A stretch of 64,000 nt of DNA. It comes from Candidatus Saccharimonadota bacterium (GTDB lineage Bacteria; Patescibacteriota; Saccharimonadia; Saccharimonadales; UBA4665). The notes beneath the pieces are model-generated. The model made no database searches and had not been told where the DNA came from. It was given only the letters and a program-made list of their open reading frames with translations. The stretch lies in contig JAQGGT010000004.1 in assembly GCA_028289245.1 (NCBI GenBank), positions 310,001 to 374,000 on the forward strand, in the 5' to 3' direction. Made by a program: the position numbers and the translations under genes. Shown one piece after another: positions 43,601 through 51,243 of this stretch; within the stretch, counting starts at the first letter, position 1; the number at the start of each line of letters is the position of its first letter.

Positions 43601-43758
43601 TTGTCGAAAACAGCGGCTACTTCTCGGAATTGATCTTGCAAAAGACCATCAATAGTTTTGACGAAGCCCATCTCGCCGTCAGCTATGAAGCGGCCCAGGT
43701 TATCCAGCAGCAGCTCACGAAAGAGTACATCGACGAATATAATGGAGTGACCGTATGA
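40699..43758 (+). CDS. hsdR: Type I restriction enzyme, R (translocase/nuclease) subunit
   Basis: A 1019-residue HsdR. The N-terminal nuclease domain has Asp120...Glu134-x-Lys136 (RPDITIL, FIEVKKPN). The motor has Walker A TQGSGKT (315-321), the DEAH box (427-430) followed by RSYD, and helicase motif VI-like TLTRVNRPY. The C-terminal third is a helical coiled-coil domain for complex assembly. It cleaves DNA after ATP-driven translocation from unmethylated sites. TACAAT/AATAAT lies 9-12 nt before ATG 40699. It overlaps hsdM by 4 nt (ATGA). Confidence 0.96.
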   Translation: MAFNEDTRVKIPAILHLQRLGYSYLSLKAHDIDPATDIFTDVFMDSLSKINPQATASDLQKLLADISLELDNDDLGRAFYKRLISQDGLKLIDFENFDKNTFNVVTELTCRNGEDEFRPDITILVNGLPLAFIEVKKPNNHEGIIAERNRINTRFKNDRFKKFINITQLLIFSNNMEYDNSGVNPLPGAFYATTAKGSDVQFNNFREEITFDLGTLLLPPNTKDEDLVLADNNQQVIKHNPEFITNKNPNSPTNRLLTSLLSRERLQLLLRFAIAYVDDPEGIQKHVMRYPQLFATMALENKLNAGINRGIIWHTQGSGKTALAYYNVRYLTNYYQQQGIIPKFYFIVDRLDLLTQASSEFTNRGLIVRTVDSRDEFSEEFKQPKAIHGLTGQPEITVVNIQKFKNDTRVLASGDYDLSVQRIYFLDEAHRSYDPTGSFLANLYESDRSSVKIALTGTPLIVSNKKNADGKEDAKTTRSIFGDYIHKYYYNASIADGYTLRLIREGIESYYQLKLEAILKEIAVLHKSFDQEAIYAHRNFVEPMLEYIIDDFRNSRIRFGDKTIGAMVVCASSDQARMMQTVFAERYSSRAETPQPLTSALILHDEGSKKDRDANVKLFKAGKIDVLFVFNMLLTGFDSHRLKKLYLGRVVKAHNLLQTLTRVNRPYKEFRYGYVVDFADISKEFDATNQAYFEELNREYGDELNGENEKDIFNSLFMSPAEIETDIAEIQEKLFSYDIENAEIFSQQINQIDDRTQMSELKSLLEKARNLYNIIKLLGHYDLLEKIDFKKLSLLYNEASRRLDLLNLKQSMEAGTESRHLLNAALEDVLFSFKKTSETELRLADEIKDIVRKTRGGLGGNFDPADPVFVSLYDEFKRLFEKCNMAEQSQDELRSNMQQFEQLYKKIRELNRQNENLSGKYKGDKKYARAHKRMKERHLISDSDTVIYQILLHTKDKIDGAIQNSQSIVENSGYFSELILQKTINSFDEAHLAVSYEAAQVIQQQLTKEYIDEYNGVTV

Positions 43759-45365
43759 ACCAAGACTATGCCAACCAGACTAAACTCCTGATCGATAACC
43801 TCAAAGGCATTTGTGCCCGCTACGGGCTCGGCAACGACGGTAACGAATTTAAGATTATTACGCAGAGCTTTCTTTACAAATACCTCAACGACAAATTTGG
43901 CCACGAAGCCAAGCGGCTCGATCCAAAGTTAGCGGCCAGCGAAAACTGGGAGAAAGACATCGCAGGCTACTCTGAAAATGACTACAACTTGTTGCTGGCA
44001 CGCATGTCGCCGGGCAGCGCCCGCTTGCGGCCCGAGCATTTCATCTCTTACCTCTTCAACCACCAGACTATGGCAGATTTTGCCTCATTATTTGACGATA
44101 CACTGCGCGACATTGCCACTCGCAACAATGCTGTTTTCTCGGCGCACGACGATTCGGGCGCCAGTATCCTGCTGTTCGACACCGAGCTCAGCAAATACAT
44201 CTCGAGTTCCTCAGAGCGCAGCAGTTTTTGCCGGGCAATTATTAATCAGCTGTCCAATGTCAGTTTTGAGCATATTTTCTCAGAAGGATTCGACTTCTTT
44301 TCGACCATTTTTGAATACATGATCAAGGACTACAACAAAGACAGCGGCCAATATGCTGAGTATTACACCCCGCACGCCGTTGCCAAAATCATGGCCCAAG
44401 TCTTAGTCGACGATGGCGTTTCAAATGTCACTTGTTATGACCCCTCGGCCGGATCGGGGACGTTACTTATGAACCTAGCGCATGCTATCGGGCCGGATAA
44501 ATGCAGCATCTATTCGCAAGATATCTCTCAAAAATCATCTGGACTGCTACGCCTGAATCTCATCCTTAACGATCTGGCCCACTCTATTAACCATGTCATT
44601 CAGGGCGATACGATTCTCAAACCAGCTCACATAAACGACAAGTTCGACTACATCGTCTCCAACCCGCCCTTCAAGCTAGACTTTAGCGATTATCAGCCAG
44701 AACTATCAGCTTCCAAAAATACCGAACGGTTTTTTGCCGGTATCCCCAAGATCCCCAAGGCCAAAAAGGACAGTATGGCAATCTACCTACTGTTTATTCA
44801 GCACATCATGTACTCCCTATCCGAGAACGGTAAAGCCGCCGTCGTCGTCCCCACCGGCTTTCTAACCGCCCAAAACGGCATCGAACTAAAGATTCGCGAA
44901 AAGCTGGTGAACGAGCACATGCTGCGCGGCGTCATTAGTATGCCAAGCAACATTTTTGCCACCACCAACACCAATGTCTCAATTCTGTTCATCGACAAAG
45001 CCAACACCAAAGGCGACATCATGTTAGTGGACGCCTCTAACTTAGGCTCCACAACCAAAGAAGGCAAGAACAAGAAAACGGTCTTATCAACCGCCGAAGA
45101 AAATACCATTATTGAAGTCTTTAAGCAGCACAGCGCCATCGATGATTTCTCGGCCGTGGTATCGTACGAAAAAATTGCCAGCAAAAATTTCTCGCTTAGT
45201 GCCGGCCAGTACTTCGAAATTAAGATTTTGCACACGGTTATCACGCCCGAAGCCTTCACGCAAAAAATGGACGGCTACATCACTGAATTATCTGAGTACT
45301 TCGACCGCAGTGCCCAATTAGAAACAGAGCTCCGGCAGCGGCTCAAAGAGATCCGCTATGACTAG
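43755..45365 (+). CDS. hsdM: Type I restriction-modification system, M (methyltransferase) subunit
   Basis: A 536-residue N6-adenine methyltransferase. The helical N-terminal domain is followed by the AdoMet-binding DPSAGSGTLL (from Asp229) and the catalytic NPPF (303-306). QYAEYYTPHAVAKIM is the typical HsdM segment before motif I. With HsdS it methylates the recognition site. It overlaps hsdR by 4 nt and hsdS by 8 nt, indicating translational coupling. Confidence 0.96.
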   Translation: MNQDYANQTKLLIDNLKGICARYGLGNDGNEFKIITQSFLYKYLNDKFGHEAKRLDPKLAASENWEKDIAGYSENDYNLLLARMSPGSARLRPEHFISYLFNHQTMADFASLFDDTLRDIATRNNAVFSAHDDSGASILLFDTELSKYISSSSERSSFCRAIINQLSNVSFEHIFSEGFDFFSTIFEYMIKDYNKDSGQYAEYYTPHAVAKIMAQVLVDDGVSNVTCYDPSAGSGTLLMNLAHAIGPDKCSIYSQDISQKSSGLLRLNLILNDLAHSINHVIQGDTILKPAHINDKFDYIVSNPPFKLDFSDYQPELSASKNTERFFAGIPKIPKAKKDSMAIYLLFIQHIMYSLSENGKAAVVVPTGFLTAQNGIELKIREKLVNEHMLRGVISMPSNIFATTNTNVSILFIDKANTKGDIMLVDASNLGSTTKEGKNKKTVLSTAEENTIIEVFKQHSAIDDFSAVVSYEKIASKNFSLSAGQYFEIKILHTVITPEAFTQKMDGYITELSEYFDRSAQLETELRQRLKEIRYD

Positions 45366-46656
45366 GCGAATAGTGGTCGGCAGTATAGCCACCCTCAACC
45401 AGCGCTCTATCAACCAAGCCGACAAGCAGCAGCGCATTGCATATTTAGACACCGGCAACTTGACCCGAAATATTATTGACGAAGTCAAGTTGATTGCGCC
45501 CGGCGAGCCCCTGCCCAGCCGGGCCCAACGTAAAGTCCAAGACAATACCATCATCTACTCGACCGTCCGGCCAAACTTAGAGCACCACGGCTTTATTGAT
45601 ACTGCACGCAAACATTTGATTGTTTCTACCGGTTTTACAACCATAGACGTCACCGACAAAGACGTCGACGCCAAATTCCTCTACTACGCCCTCACCCAAA
45701 AACCAATCACCTATTTCTTACACCGGATCGCCTCCGGCAGTGTCTCCTCCTACCCCTCAATTTCCCCGGACGATCTGGCGGACATTGCCCTCGAAATACC
45801 CAGCGACCGTACCGAACAGAAAAAAATCGCTACCATTCTGTCGCTGATTGATAAAAAGATTGAGACCAATAGCCTTATAAACAAGCGCTTGAGTCTCATG
45901 GCAGACAGCCTATTTGAATACTGGTTTTTACAATTTGATTTTCCTGACCAAAACGGCAAACCGTATCGATCATCGGGCGGTGCCATGGTCTACAATCCGG
46001 TCCTAAAAATGCACATACCAGCAGACTGGTCGGCGGCACTGTTGGCCGACTTTATTGCCCACGACAAATCAGGCGACTGGGGCTACGCCGAGGCCACGAG
46101 CGAGCACGATCAACGAGTAGTTTGCATTCGAGGTGCCGACATCAACAGCCTCAATGGACTGGCGCAATCACAGCCGCCGCAGCGCTACATAGCCGCCAAA
46201 AATAGCCATAAACTGCTTGAGCCCAATGACGTTATTATCGAGATATCCGGCGGTAGCCCCTCGCAGTCGACCGGCCGGATAGCGTACGTCACCGAGCATT
46301 CATTGGGGCGGTTTTCTGATCCGCTCGTTACGTCTAACTTCTGCAAGGCGCTGACACTCAAAAATCCAACTGCCGTCTACTACCTCAGCCACTTGTGGCA
46401 AATGCTCTATCGGCGAGGTGTCTTCTTTAACTACGAAGGCAAGACCAGCGGCATCAAGAACTTATTGTTCGACTCATTTGCTGGCTCCTATCTGACGGTA
46501 CGTCCCAAGGCGGCCGTGCTCCGCAGTTACTACGAAATCAACGATGTGTATGAACAGCAAAAGCAAGCCCTCCTGGCCGAAAGTGCCAAACTTGGCGAAC
46601 TCCGAGACTGGCTACTACCGATGCTGGTAAACGGCCAGCTGACAATCGCCCGTTAA
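45358..46656 (+). CDS. hsdS: Type I restriction-modification system, S (specificity) subunit
   Basis: A 432-residue HsdS with two target-recognition domains (about 1-150 and 215-375). They are separated by a conserved helical spacer (DRTEQKKIATILSLIDKKIE and LFEYWFLQFDFP) and followed by a matching C-terminal helix (EQQKQALLAESAKLGELRDWLLPMLVNGQL). This arrangement sets a bipartite target. Both domains look intact, so the system is probably active. The recognition sequence cannot be read from protein sequence. No second hsdS or inverted repeat for phase variation is present nearby. Confidence 0.92.
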   Translation: MTRRIVVGSIATLNQRSINQADKQQRIAYLDTGNLTRNIIDEVKLIAPGEPLPSRAQRKVQDNTIIYSTVRPNLEHHGFIDTARKHLIVSTGFTTIDVTDKDVDAKFLYYALTQKPITYFLHRIASGSVSSYPSISPDDLADIALEIPSDRTEQKKIATILSLIDKKIETNSLINKRLSLMADSLFEYWFLQFDFPDQNGKPYRSSGGAMVYNPVLKMHIPADWSAALLADFIAHDKSGDWGYAEATSEHDQRVVCIRGADINSLNGLAQSQPPQRYIAAKNSHKLLEPNDVIIEISGGSPSQSTGRIAYVTEHSLGRFSDPLVTSNFCKALTLKNPTAVYYLSHLWQMLYRRGVFFNYEGKTSGIKNLLFDSFAGSYLTVRPKAAVLRSYYEINDVYEQQKQALLAESAKLGELRDWLLPMLVNGQLTIAR

Positions 46657-46726
46657 CTCCCGGTTCTAGTACATTTTAGCCACCAGCGCAATAAGAATTA
46701 CCGAACACAAACGCCCTCAGCATTGC

Positions 46727-46732
46727 TACAAT
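46727..46732 (+). promoter_or_regulatory. Extended -10 (TGC TACAAT), leaderless spacing
   Basis: TACAAT with TGC upstream ends exactly 7 nt before ATG 46739 of the dehydrogenase gene, predicting a leaderless mRNA. Confidence 0.6.
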
Positions 46733-46738
46733 AGTCCA

Positions 46739-47776
46739 ATGAAAACCGGCATATTCTACGGCCCCGGCGACATTCGTGTCGAAACGCGGCCCGATCCAAC
46801 CATCCAAGAACCAACCGACGTCGTCGTCAAAGTCACCTACTCGTGTATTTGTGGCTCAGATCTCTGGGCCTGGCGGGCTATTAATAAACGTGAGACGGGC
46901 GGACCGGTCGGCCATGAATTTATGGGCATCGTTGAAGCCGTTGGCGACACGGTGACCAAATTCAAGGTAGGCGACCTAGTAATTGCCCCTTTCTCCATCT
47001 CTGATGGTACTTGTCCAGAGTGTCGTAACGGCATGACTTCGGCCTGCCGCCACGGTTCAAACTGGGGCCGGGATGATAACGACGGCGGCCAGGCCAGCAT
47101 GGTGCGCGTGCCAATGGCCGAAGGTACCTTGACGGCCGTGCCCGATCACGACAAACTCAACGAGCAGGTAATGCGGGCACTACTGCCGCTGAGCGATGTG
47201 CTCTGCACTGGCCACCACGTGGCGGTCAGCGCCGAAGTCGGTCCGGGCAAAACCGTAGCTGTAATCGGTGATGGGGCCGTCGGCTTGTGCGCCGTAGCCG
47301 CCAGCAAACGGCTGGGCGCTACTAAAATTATTCTGATAAGTACCCACCCGGACCGTGCCGAGATCGGCCAGCAGTTCGGGGCCACCGATATCGTCGATGC
47401 CCGCGGCGACGACGCAGTTAAGCAAATCAAAGCCCTCACCGACGATGCCGGGGTTGACGCAATGTTAGAGTGCGTCGGTACCGACGAATCGTGGGAGACA
47501 AGCTTTGCCATGACCCGGGCCGGTGGCATTATCGGCTTTGTAGGCGCGCCGCATGCCAAAGACCCGTCCTTAATGCGCATGTTTCGGGCCAACATCGGTA
47601 TCCGTGGCGGCGTCGCGCCAGCCGGAGCTTACATTCCCGAGCTCTTGCCAGACGTACTAAGCGGTAAACTCGACGTGTCGCCTATCTTTACGCTCACCAT
47701 CCCCCTCGACGATCTCGCCGAAGGCTACCAAGCCATGGACGAGCGCCGCGCTATTAAAACGCTCATCAAACTGTAA
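46739..47776 (+). CDS. Zinc-dependent medium-chain alcohol dehydrogenase
   Basis: A 345-residue MDR-family dehydrogenase. The catalytic zinc region is CICGSDLW and GPVGHEFMG. The structural-zinc loop reads DGTCPECRNGMTSAC, with three of four usual cysteines; the first is Asp. The Rossmann fold shows VIGDGAVGLCAV (about 175-186). The sequence style is like glutathione-independent formaldehyde or threonine dehydrogenase-like proteins. It oxidises an alcohol or reduces an aldehyde with NAD(P). It is transcribed alone, 5 nt from the convergent DUF998 gene. Confidence 0.9.
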   Translation: MKTGIFYGPGDIRVETRPDPTIQEPTDVVVKVTYSCICGSDLWAWRAINKRETGGPVGHEFMGIVEAVGDTVTKFKVGDLVIAPFSISDGTCPECRNGMTSACRHGSNWGRDDNDGGQASMVRVPMAEGTLTAVPDHDKLNEQVMRALLPLSDVLCTGHHVAVSAEVGPGKTVAVIGDGAVGLCAVAASKRLGATKIILISTHPDRAEIGQQFGATDIVDARGDDAVKQIKALTDDAGVDAMLECVGTDESWETSFAMTRAGGIIGFVGAPHAKDPSLMRMFRANIGIRGGVAPAGAYIPELLPDVLSGKLDVSPIFTLTIPLDDLAEGYQAMDERRAIKTLIKL

Positions 47777-47780
47777 CGTT

Positions 47781-48413
47781 TTATCTCTTACGCTGAAGTA
47801 GGGCCCAGAGACCAAAGATGGTCATCCAGATACTCTGCGGGTAGCTGACAAAGCGTTCCATGCCGCCAATACCCAGCCAGAGGTAGACGTGGGTAGTAAA
47901 CAGCGCCAGGGCCACTAGTCCGACCACGCCAGACAGCAGGCCATAAGCTCGCAGCCAGCGCGGCAGCATTGGGGCCCGCACATTAATCAGTATCATGCCG
48001 AGATTACCAAGCGTAAACGGCAATGCCGCACCGAGCACGTGCAACCCGCTCACGGTATTTTCCGGAAATAATCCCACCATAATCGTGCCGACACCAGCCA
48101 CGACCAGCGCGCCAAAGCCAACTAGGGCCAGGCGGCCAGCGGCATATCTATGGTGCAGGAGTACGGCGCCACCAATCATCGTCAGCCCCAGCATTATAAA
48201 TGAGGCGTTCATTAAGCTGTGGTCCGGCGAGCACACCACGCGCTTGCCGTACGGACCGCAGACGGTGTTGGCCAGGTCACTAATGGTGTTATAGCGCCAA
48301 CTATAGCTAAGGCCCACCGGCCAAGCGGTAGCGGCAATCAGCTGCACCAGGTAGTACTGGCAGCTCAGTAGCCACAGCGTCGCTCCAGCCAGATATTTTT
48401 TGTCAGTGCTCAT
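47781..48413 (-). CDS. DUF998-family membrane protein
   Basis: A 210-residue protein with six to seven hydrophobic helices. The signature near the N-terminus (YNTISDLANTVCG) and the FPENT/LHVLGAALPF segments match the DUF998 family of uncharacterised membrane proteins. It contains a Cys pair in the first outer loop (VCGPYGKRVVCSPDHS). A TAGGCT hexamer ends 7 nt before its ATG, the leaderless spacing. Confidence 0.75.
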   Translation of the reverse strand: MSTDKKYLAGATLWLLSCQYYLVQLIAATAWPVGLSYSWRYNTISDLANTVCGPYGKRVVCSPDHSLMNASFIMLGLTMIGGAVLLHHRYAAGRLALVGFGALVVAGVGTIMVGLFPENTVSGLHVLGAALPFTLGNLGMILINVRAPMLPRWLRAYGLLSGVVGLVALALFTTHVYLWLGIGGMERFVSYPQSIWMTIFGLWALLQRKR

Positions 48414-48419
48414 GCTATA

Positions 48420-48425
48420 AGCCTA
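48420..48425 (-). promoter_or_regulatory. -10 box (TGC TAGGCT), leaderless spacing
   Basis: On the minus strand TGC-TAGGCT ends exactly 7 nt before the A of the DUF998 start codon at 48413, again predicting a leaderless transcript. Confidence 0.45.
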
Positions 48426-48504
48426 GCACGGAACAATTTTTTGGCATGAAAAAACCGTGATGGCGAGCTGCTCTTGACTAAATTAAGAAATGAAAGTATT
48501 ATTT

Positions 48505-48520
48505 AGTTAATATACTTAAC
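48505..48520 (+). promoter_or_regulatory. MarR promoter overlapped by inverted repeat
   Basis: GTTAA-TATAC-TTAAC (48506-48520) is a perfect inverted repeat whose centre contains the TATACT -10 (48511-48516) of the marR gene. A repressor bound here would block its own transcription. A related palindrome lies before the 49.1 kb gene. Confidence 0.55.
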
Positions 48521-48545
48521 CATTTAATAATTAGAGGTAGTGCCT

Positions 48546-48977
48546 ATGACACAGCGGACGTACCAAAGCGGATTACTGTTTACCCAAGCCCACAAGGCGG
48601 TGCGGGTGCATATTTATCGCATTCTGGAGCAATACGGTTTAAACCCTTCCTACTGGGCATTGTTGAGCGCAGCCGTCAATTCTGAAGAAGGTATACGGTT
48701 AGCCAGCGTCGCCCGACTTATGGACGTTAAAGCGCCGTTAATCACCGTCTTGGCCGATGATCTACTAGAGATGGGACTGATAAATCGCGTGCCGCACCAC
48801 ACTGATAAGCGCGCCAAACTTTTAGTAGCTACGGCCAAAGGTAAAAAACTATCTACCGAAATAGAATCATTACTCAGTAATGAGATCAGCTTGCTAATGG
48901 ACGGTGTCACCCCAGCAGACGCGCAAGCTTTCCAACGGACGCTAGAAGCAATTATTAGCAACGCCCGCGACGAATAA
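48546..48977 (+). CDS. MarR-family transcriptional regulator
   Basis: A 143-residue winged-helix regulator. The N-terminal dimerisation helix precedes the HTH (LASVARLMDVKAPLITVLADDLLEMGLINR, about 52-80) and the wing HTDKRAKLLVATAKG. MarR proteins are dimeric repressors released by small ligands, oxidants or metals. ATG 48546 has AGAGG 8 nt upstream; the GTG at 48540 is too close to it. The shared palindromes suggest it controls itself and the exported-protein genes that follow. Confidence 0.9.
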   Translation: MTQRTYQSGLLFTQAHKAVRVHIYRILEQYGLNPSYWALLSAAVNSEEGIRLASVARLMDVKAPLITVLADDLLEMGLINRVPHHTDKRAKLLVATAKGKKLSTEIESLLSNEISLLMDGVTPADAQAFQRTLEAIISNARDE

Positions 48978-49014
48978 ATAGGCAACTGTAAGATTTCTTG
49001 CTGACTTTAATTTT

Positions 49015-49066
49015 GTTAAGTTATGTAATGAAGTTACTTAACTAAATTATTCCTGGATTCCAGGAA
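49015..49066 (+). promoter_or_regulatory. Second MarR-type palindrome and leader hairpin
   Basis: GTTAAG (49015-49020) and CTTAAC (49037-49042) form an inverted repeat over the probable promoter of the 49.1 kb gene, with half-sites like those in the marR promoter. TTCCTGG-ATT-CCAGGAA (49050-49066) is a perfect hairpin just upstream of the AAAGGA ribosome site and may also tune translation. Confidence 0.5.
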
Positions 49067-49078
49067 AGGAGCCATCCC

Positions 49079-49777
49079 ATGCAAGAACAACCTAACGCAG
49101 CGAAAAAGAGCCTGGTCACCATCAGTGTGGCAATGCTGATTGTCGGCGGTTTAATCGGTTTTGGTATTACCAAGGCAGCCGATAACAGCGACAACAACTC
49201 CACAAAATCTAGTATGACTAGTGCTGTGCCAACCTCAGCAACCAAGGCAGCTGACCTCCGTTCAACGCTGGTCATGCTGGGCGTTGAGCACATGACCTAC
49301 ACTGACCAGGCGGTCGATGCCGCCCTGGATGGCTCACCAAACGCTGCCGCCACGAGCGCGGCCCTCTACGCCAACGGCACCGACCTCGGGGCAGCAGTTG
49401 GTAGTATTTACGGCAAAGATGCTGAGACTACCTTTAACACCGTCTGGAAACTTCACCTCGACGACTTCGTGAAGTATGCCGTCGCCGGTAAACAAGGTGA
49501 CGCCGCCGCACAAGCCGCCGCCCTGGCCGACATCGACGCTAACTACACCAAACCACTGGCGCAGTACCTCGCCAAGGCCAACCCAAACTTGCCTGAAGGC
49601 ACATTGGAAGGCCTACTCCGCGAGCACGTCAACATGACAGCCAAGATGATTGACCTCCACATTTCTGGTGATTACAGTGGCGAAGCAGCCGAGCTCAAGA
49701 TGGCTAACGCCCACATGGAAGCTATCTTCAGCGCCCTTGCCAGTGGCATCGTTAAGCAGTATCCCGCTAAGTTCTAG
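49079..49777 (+). CDS. Exported helical protein with His/Glu pairs, possible metal binder
   Basis: A 232-residue protein with an N-terminal signal anchor (about 11-33) and a Ser/Thr linker. The helical domain appears duplicated: LGVEHMTYTDQAVDAALDG (about 67-85) and LLREHVNMTAKMIDLHISG (about 182-200). Each opens with Glu-His and is followed by another His-bearing helix (KLHLDDF, NAHMEAI). Four helices each placing His/Glu inward would make a metal site. It is followed by a cupredoxin-like gene and preceded by marR. The family is not firmly recognised. Confidence 0.6.
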   Translation: MQEQPNAAKKSLVTISVAMLIVGGLIGFGITKAADNSDNNSTKSSMTSAVPTSATKAADLRSTLVMLGVEHMTYTDQAVDAALDGSPNAAATSAALYANGTDLGAAVGSIYGKDAETTFNTVWKLHLDDFVKYAVAGKQGDAAAQAAALADIDANYTKPLAQYLAKANPNLPEGTLEGLLREHVNMTAKMIDLHISGDYSGEAAELKMANAHMEAIFSALASGIVKQYPAKF

Positions 49778-49804
49778 CTAAGACCATACGACAGTGTTAA
49801 CCCG

Positions 49805-49830
49805 GGGAGGCGGCGCTAGAACCGCCTCCC
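49805..49830 (+). terminator. GC-rich hairpin between the two exported-protein genes
   Basis: GGGAGGCGG and CCGCCTCCC form a perfect 9-bp stem with an 8-nt loop. Only TCACTTATT follows, a poor U-tract, so it may be an attenuator or mRNA stabiliser inside an operon rather than a full terminator. The AAAAGGA ribosome site of the next gene starts 8-9 nt later. Confidence 0.5.
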
Positions 49831-49852
49831 TCACTTATTAAAAGGACATACT

Positions 49853-50257
49853 ATGAACAAGAAACTCAGCTTCCTCGTCGTGGCAGTCGTGATCGGCATC
49901 GGGCTCGGCTCCGCCGGCACGGCCCTGCTGATTGGTCGCACCGCCGGGAACAGCGCGGCCTGCGATAAACCGGTCGCCAGCGCCCAGTCACACCAAATGA
50001 TGATCATGGACGACAAAGTCGCACCCGCCAATATAACCGGCAAACTGTGCGATAGTCTAACCATTACGAATATGGACGATGTCTCGCGCGAGATCGCCTT
50101 TGGCCCGCACGAAAATCACGTGGCCTATGACGGCATCGCTGCCAAGCGCGTCGGGCCCAATGAGTCCCTGACGGTCACCCTCAACCAAGCCGGTAGCTTC
50201 CACTGGCACGATCACGATCACGACGAAGTCGAAGGCTTTTTTACTGTCACCAAGTAG
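49853..50257 (+). CDS. Exported cupredoxin-like protein without the type 1 copper cysteine
   Basis: A 134-residue protein with an N-terminal anchor (about 4-26) and a small beta domain. The C-terminal loop, where cupredoxins carry Cys-x-x-His-x-x-Met, reads FHWHDHDHDEVEGFFTV: five His/Asp-rich positions but no Cys or Met. An upstream His (FGPHENHVAYDG) and a Met/His patch (SHQMMIMDD) add ligands. It could bind Cu(II), Zn or Ni in a type 2-like site or serve as a metal chaperone. Probably co-regulated with the preceding gene by MarR. Confidence 0.7.
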   Translation: MNKKLSFLVVAVVIGIGLGSAGTALLIGRTAGNSAACDKPVASAQSHQMMIMDDKVAPANITGKLCDSLTITNMDDVSREIAFGPHENHVAYDGIAAKRVGPNESLTVTLNQAGSFHWHDHDHDEVEGFFTVTK

Positions 50258-50369
50258 TTTTAAATTAGTCAAGTTATCTCATTGTAGAAATAGCAAACTA
50301 ATGGTACAAATACACTGTGCAGTACGCACCTTAACAGAGTAACAACAACTCCGACCGAAAGGCAGTGGC

Positions 50370-51116
50370 ATGGCCGCTACAACCGGATTACACGGAAGTG
50401 AGATTGGCAAGAACATGTTTCGCGCCGCGGCGGCGGAATTCACCGGCACCTTTCTGTTGGTGCTCTTCGGTACGGGGACGGCCATCGCAGCTGGTGCGCA
50501 GAAGACCATCGCCGGGAGCCCTGCCGATTCACTGGCAGTCGCTTTTGCGTTTGGTTTGACGCTCACCGGCGTGGTCTACGCCTTCGGGCACACCAGCGGT
50601 TGCCACGTCAACCCGGCTGTCACGCTCGGCCTGGTGATCACCGGCAAGTTCCCGGCCAAGTACGCCCCGAGCTACTGGATCAGCCAGATGGGCGGTGCCC
50701 TCTGCGCCAGCTTGCTGGTGTGGGAACTGTACGGCAAGAAGGCCCGCACCAACGGTCTGCTCGGCGCCACTCAACCGGCAAGGGGCTTCTCGGACGCGCA
50801 GATCTTGATCGCCGAAGCCGTCATTACCTTCGCCTTGGTGTTGGTGATTTTGGCGGTAGCGACTGACGACCGAGTTCGTTCGGTGGATCCCGGCATTGCC
50901 ATTGGCCTGGTACTCGTCGCCTGCATCCTGTTCGCCGGCCCGATCAGCGGCGGCGCTGCCAACACGGCCCGGGCTTTTGGCCCGATGATCGTGGCAGGTA
51001 GCTACGACGCCTGGTGGGCCTACTTGGTTGGCACGCTCGGAGGCGGTGTGCTCGGTGCGATCGCCTACGTGACGTTCTTCGGTAAAGCCGAAGACCCGAG
51101 CGAGGCAGACGCCTAG
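50370..51116 (+). CDS. Aquaporin / major intrinsic protein with NTA second box
   Basis: A 248-residue MIP channel with six helices and two half-helices. The first pore motif is canonical NPA (81-83, HVNPAVTLG); the second is Asn198-Thr-Ala200 followed by Arg201, where NPAR is usual. By hand alignment, the filter position that is His in AqpZ is Ile here, so the pore may not be a pure water channel. It starts after GAAAGG. Codon usage is more GC-ending than adjacent genes. It conducts water or small neutral solutes across the membrane. Confidence 0.9.
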   Translation: MAATTGLHGSEIGKNMFRAAAAEFTGTFLLVLFGTGTAIAAGAQKTIAGSPADSLAVAFAFGLTLTGVVYAFGHTSGCHVNPAVTLGLVITGKFPAKYAPSYWISQMGGALCASLLVWELYGKKARTNGLLGATQPARGFSDAQILIAEAVITFALVLVILAVATDDRVRSVDPGIAIGLVLVACILFAGPISGGAANTARAFGPMIVAGSYDAWWAYLVGTLGGGVLGAIAYVTFFGKAEDPSEADA

Positions 51117-51133
51117 CTATCACAGACGTGGTC

Positions 51134-51170
51134 GCGGGGTACCGGATGATTGCCTATCCAGGTACCCCGC
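51134..51170 (+). terminator. Terminator-like hairpin after the aquaporin gene
   Basis: GCGGGGTACC (51134-51143) and GGTACCCCGC (51161-51170) form a perfect 10-bp stem with a 17-nt loop. The T-rich tract starts about 20 nt later, so termination may be indirect. Confidence 0.55.
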
Positions 51171-51243
51171 TCCGCGCTGTTGTTACTCTGTTTTTTTCTT
51201 TTTATTGTAAAAAGTCATAAATCATTATAAAATACTGCAACCT

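Noticed and set aside
45358-46656. Phase-variable hsdS locus
   Set aside because: Only one hsdS is present, with no inverted repeats, recombinase or second half-gene nearby.
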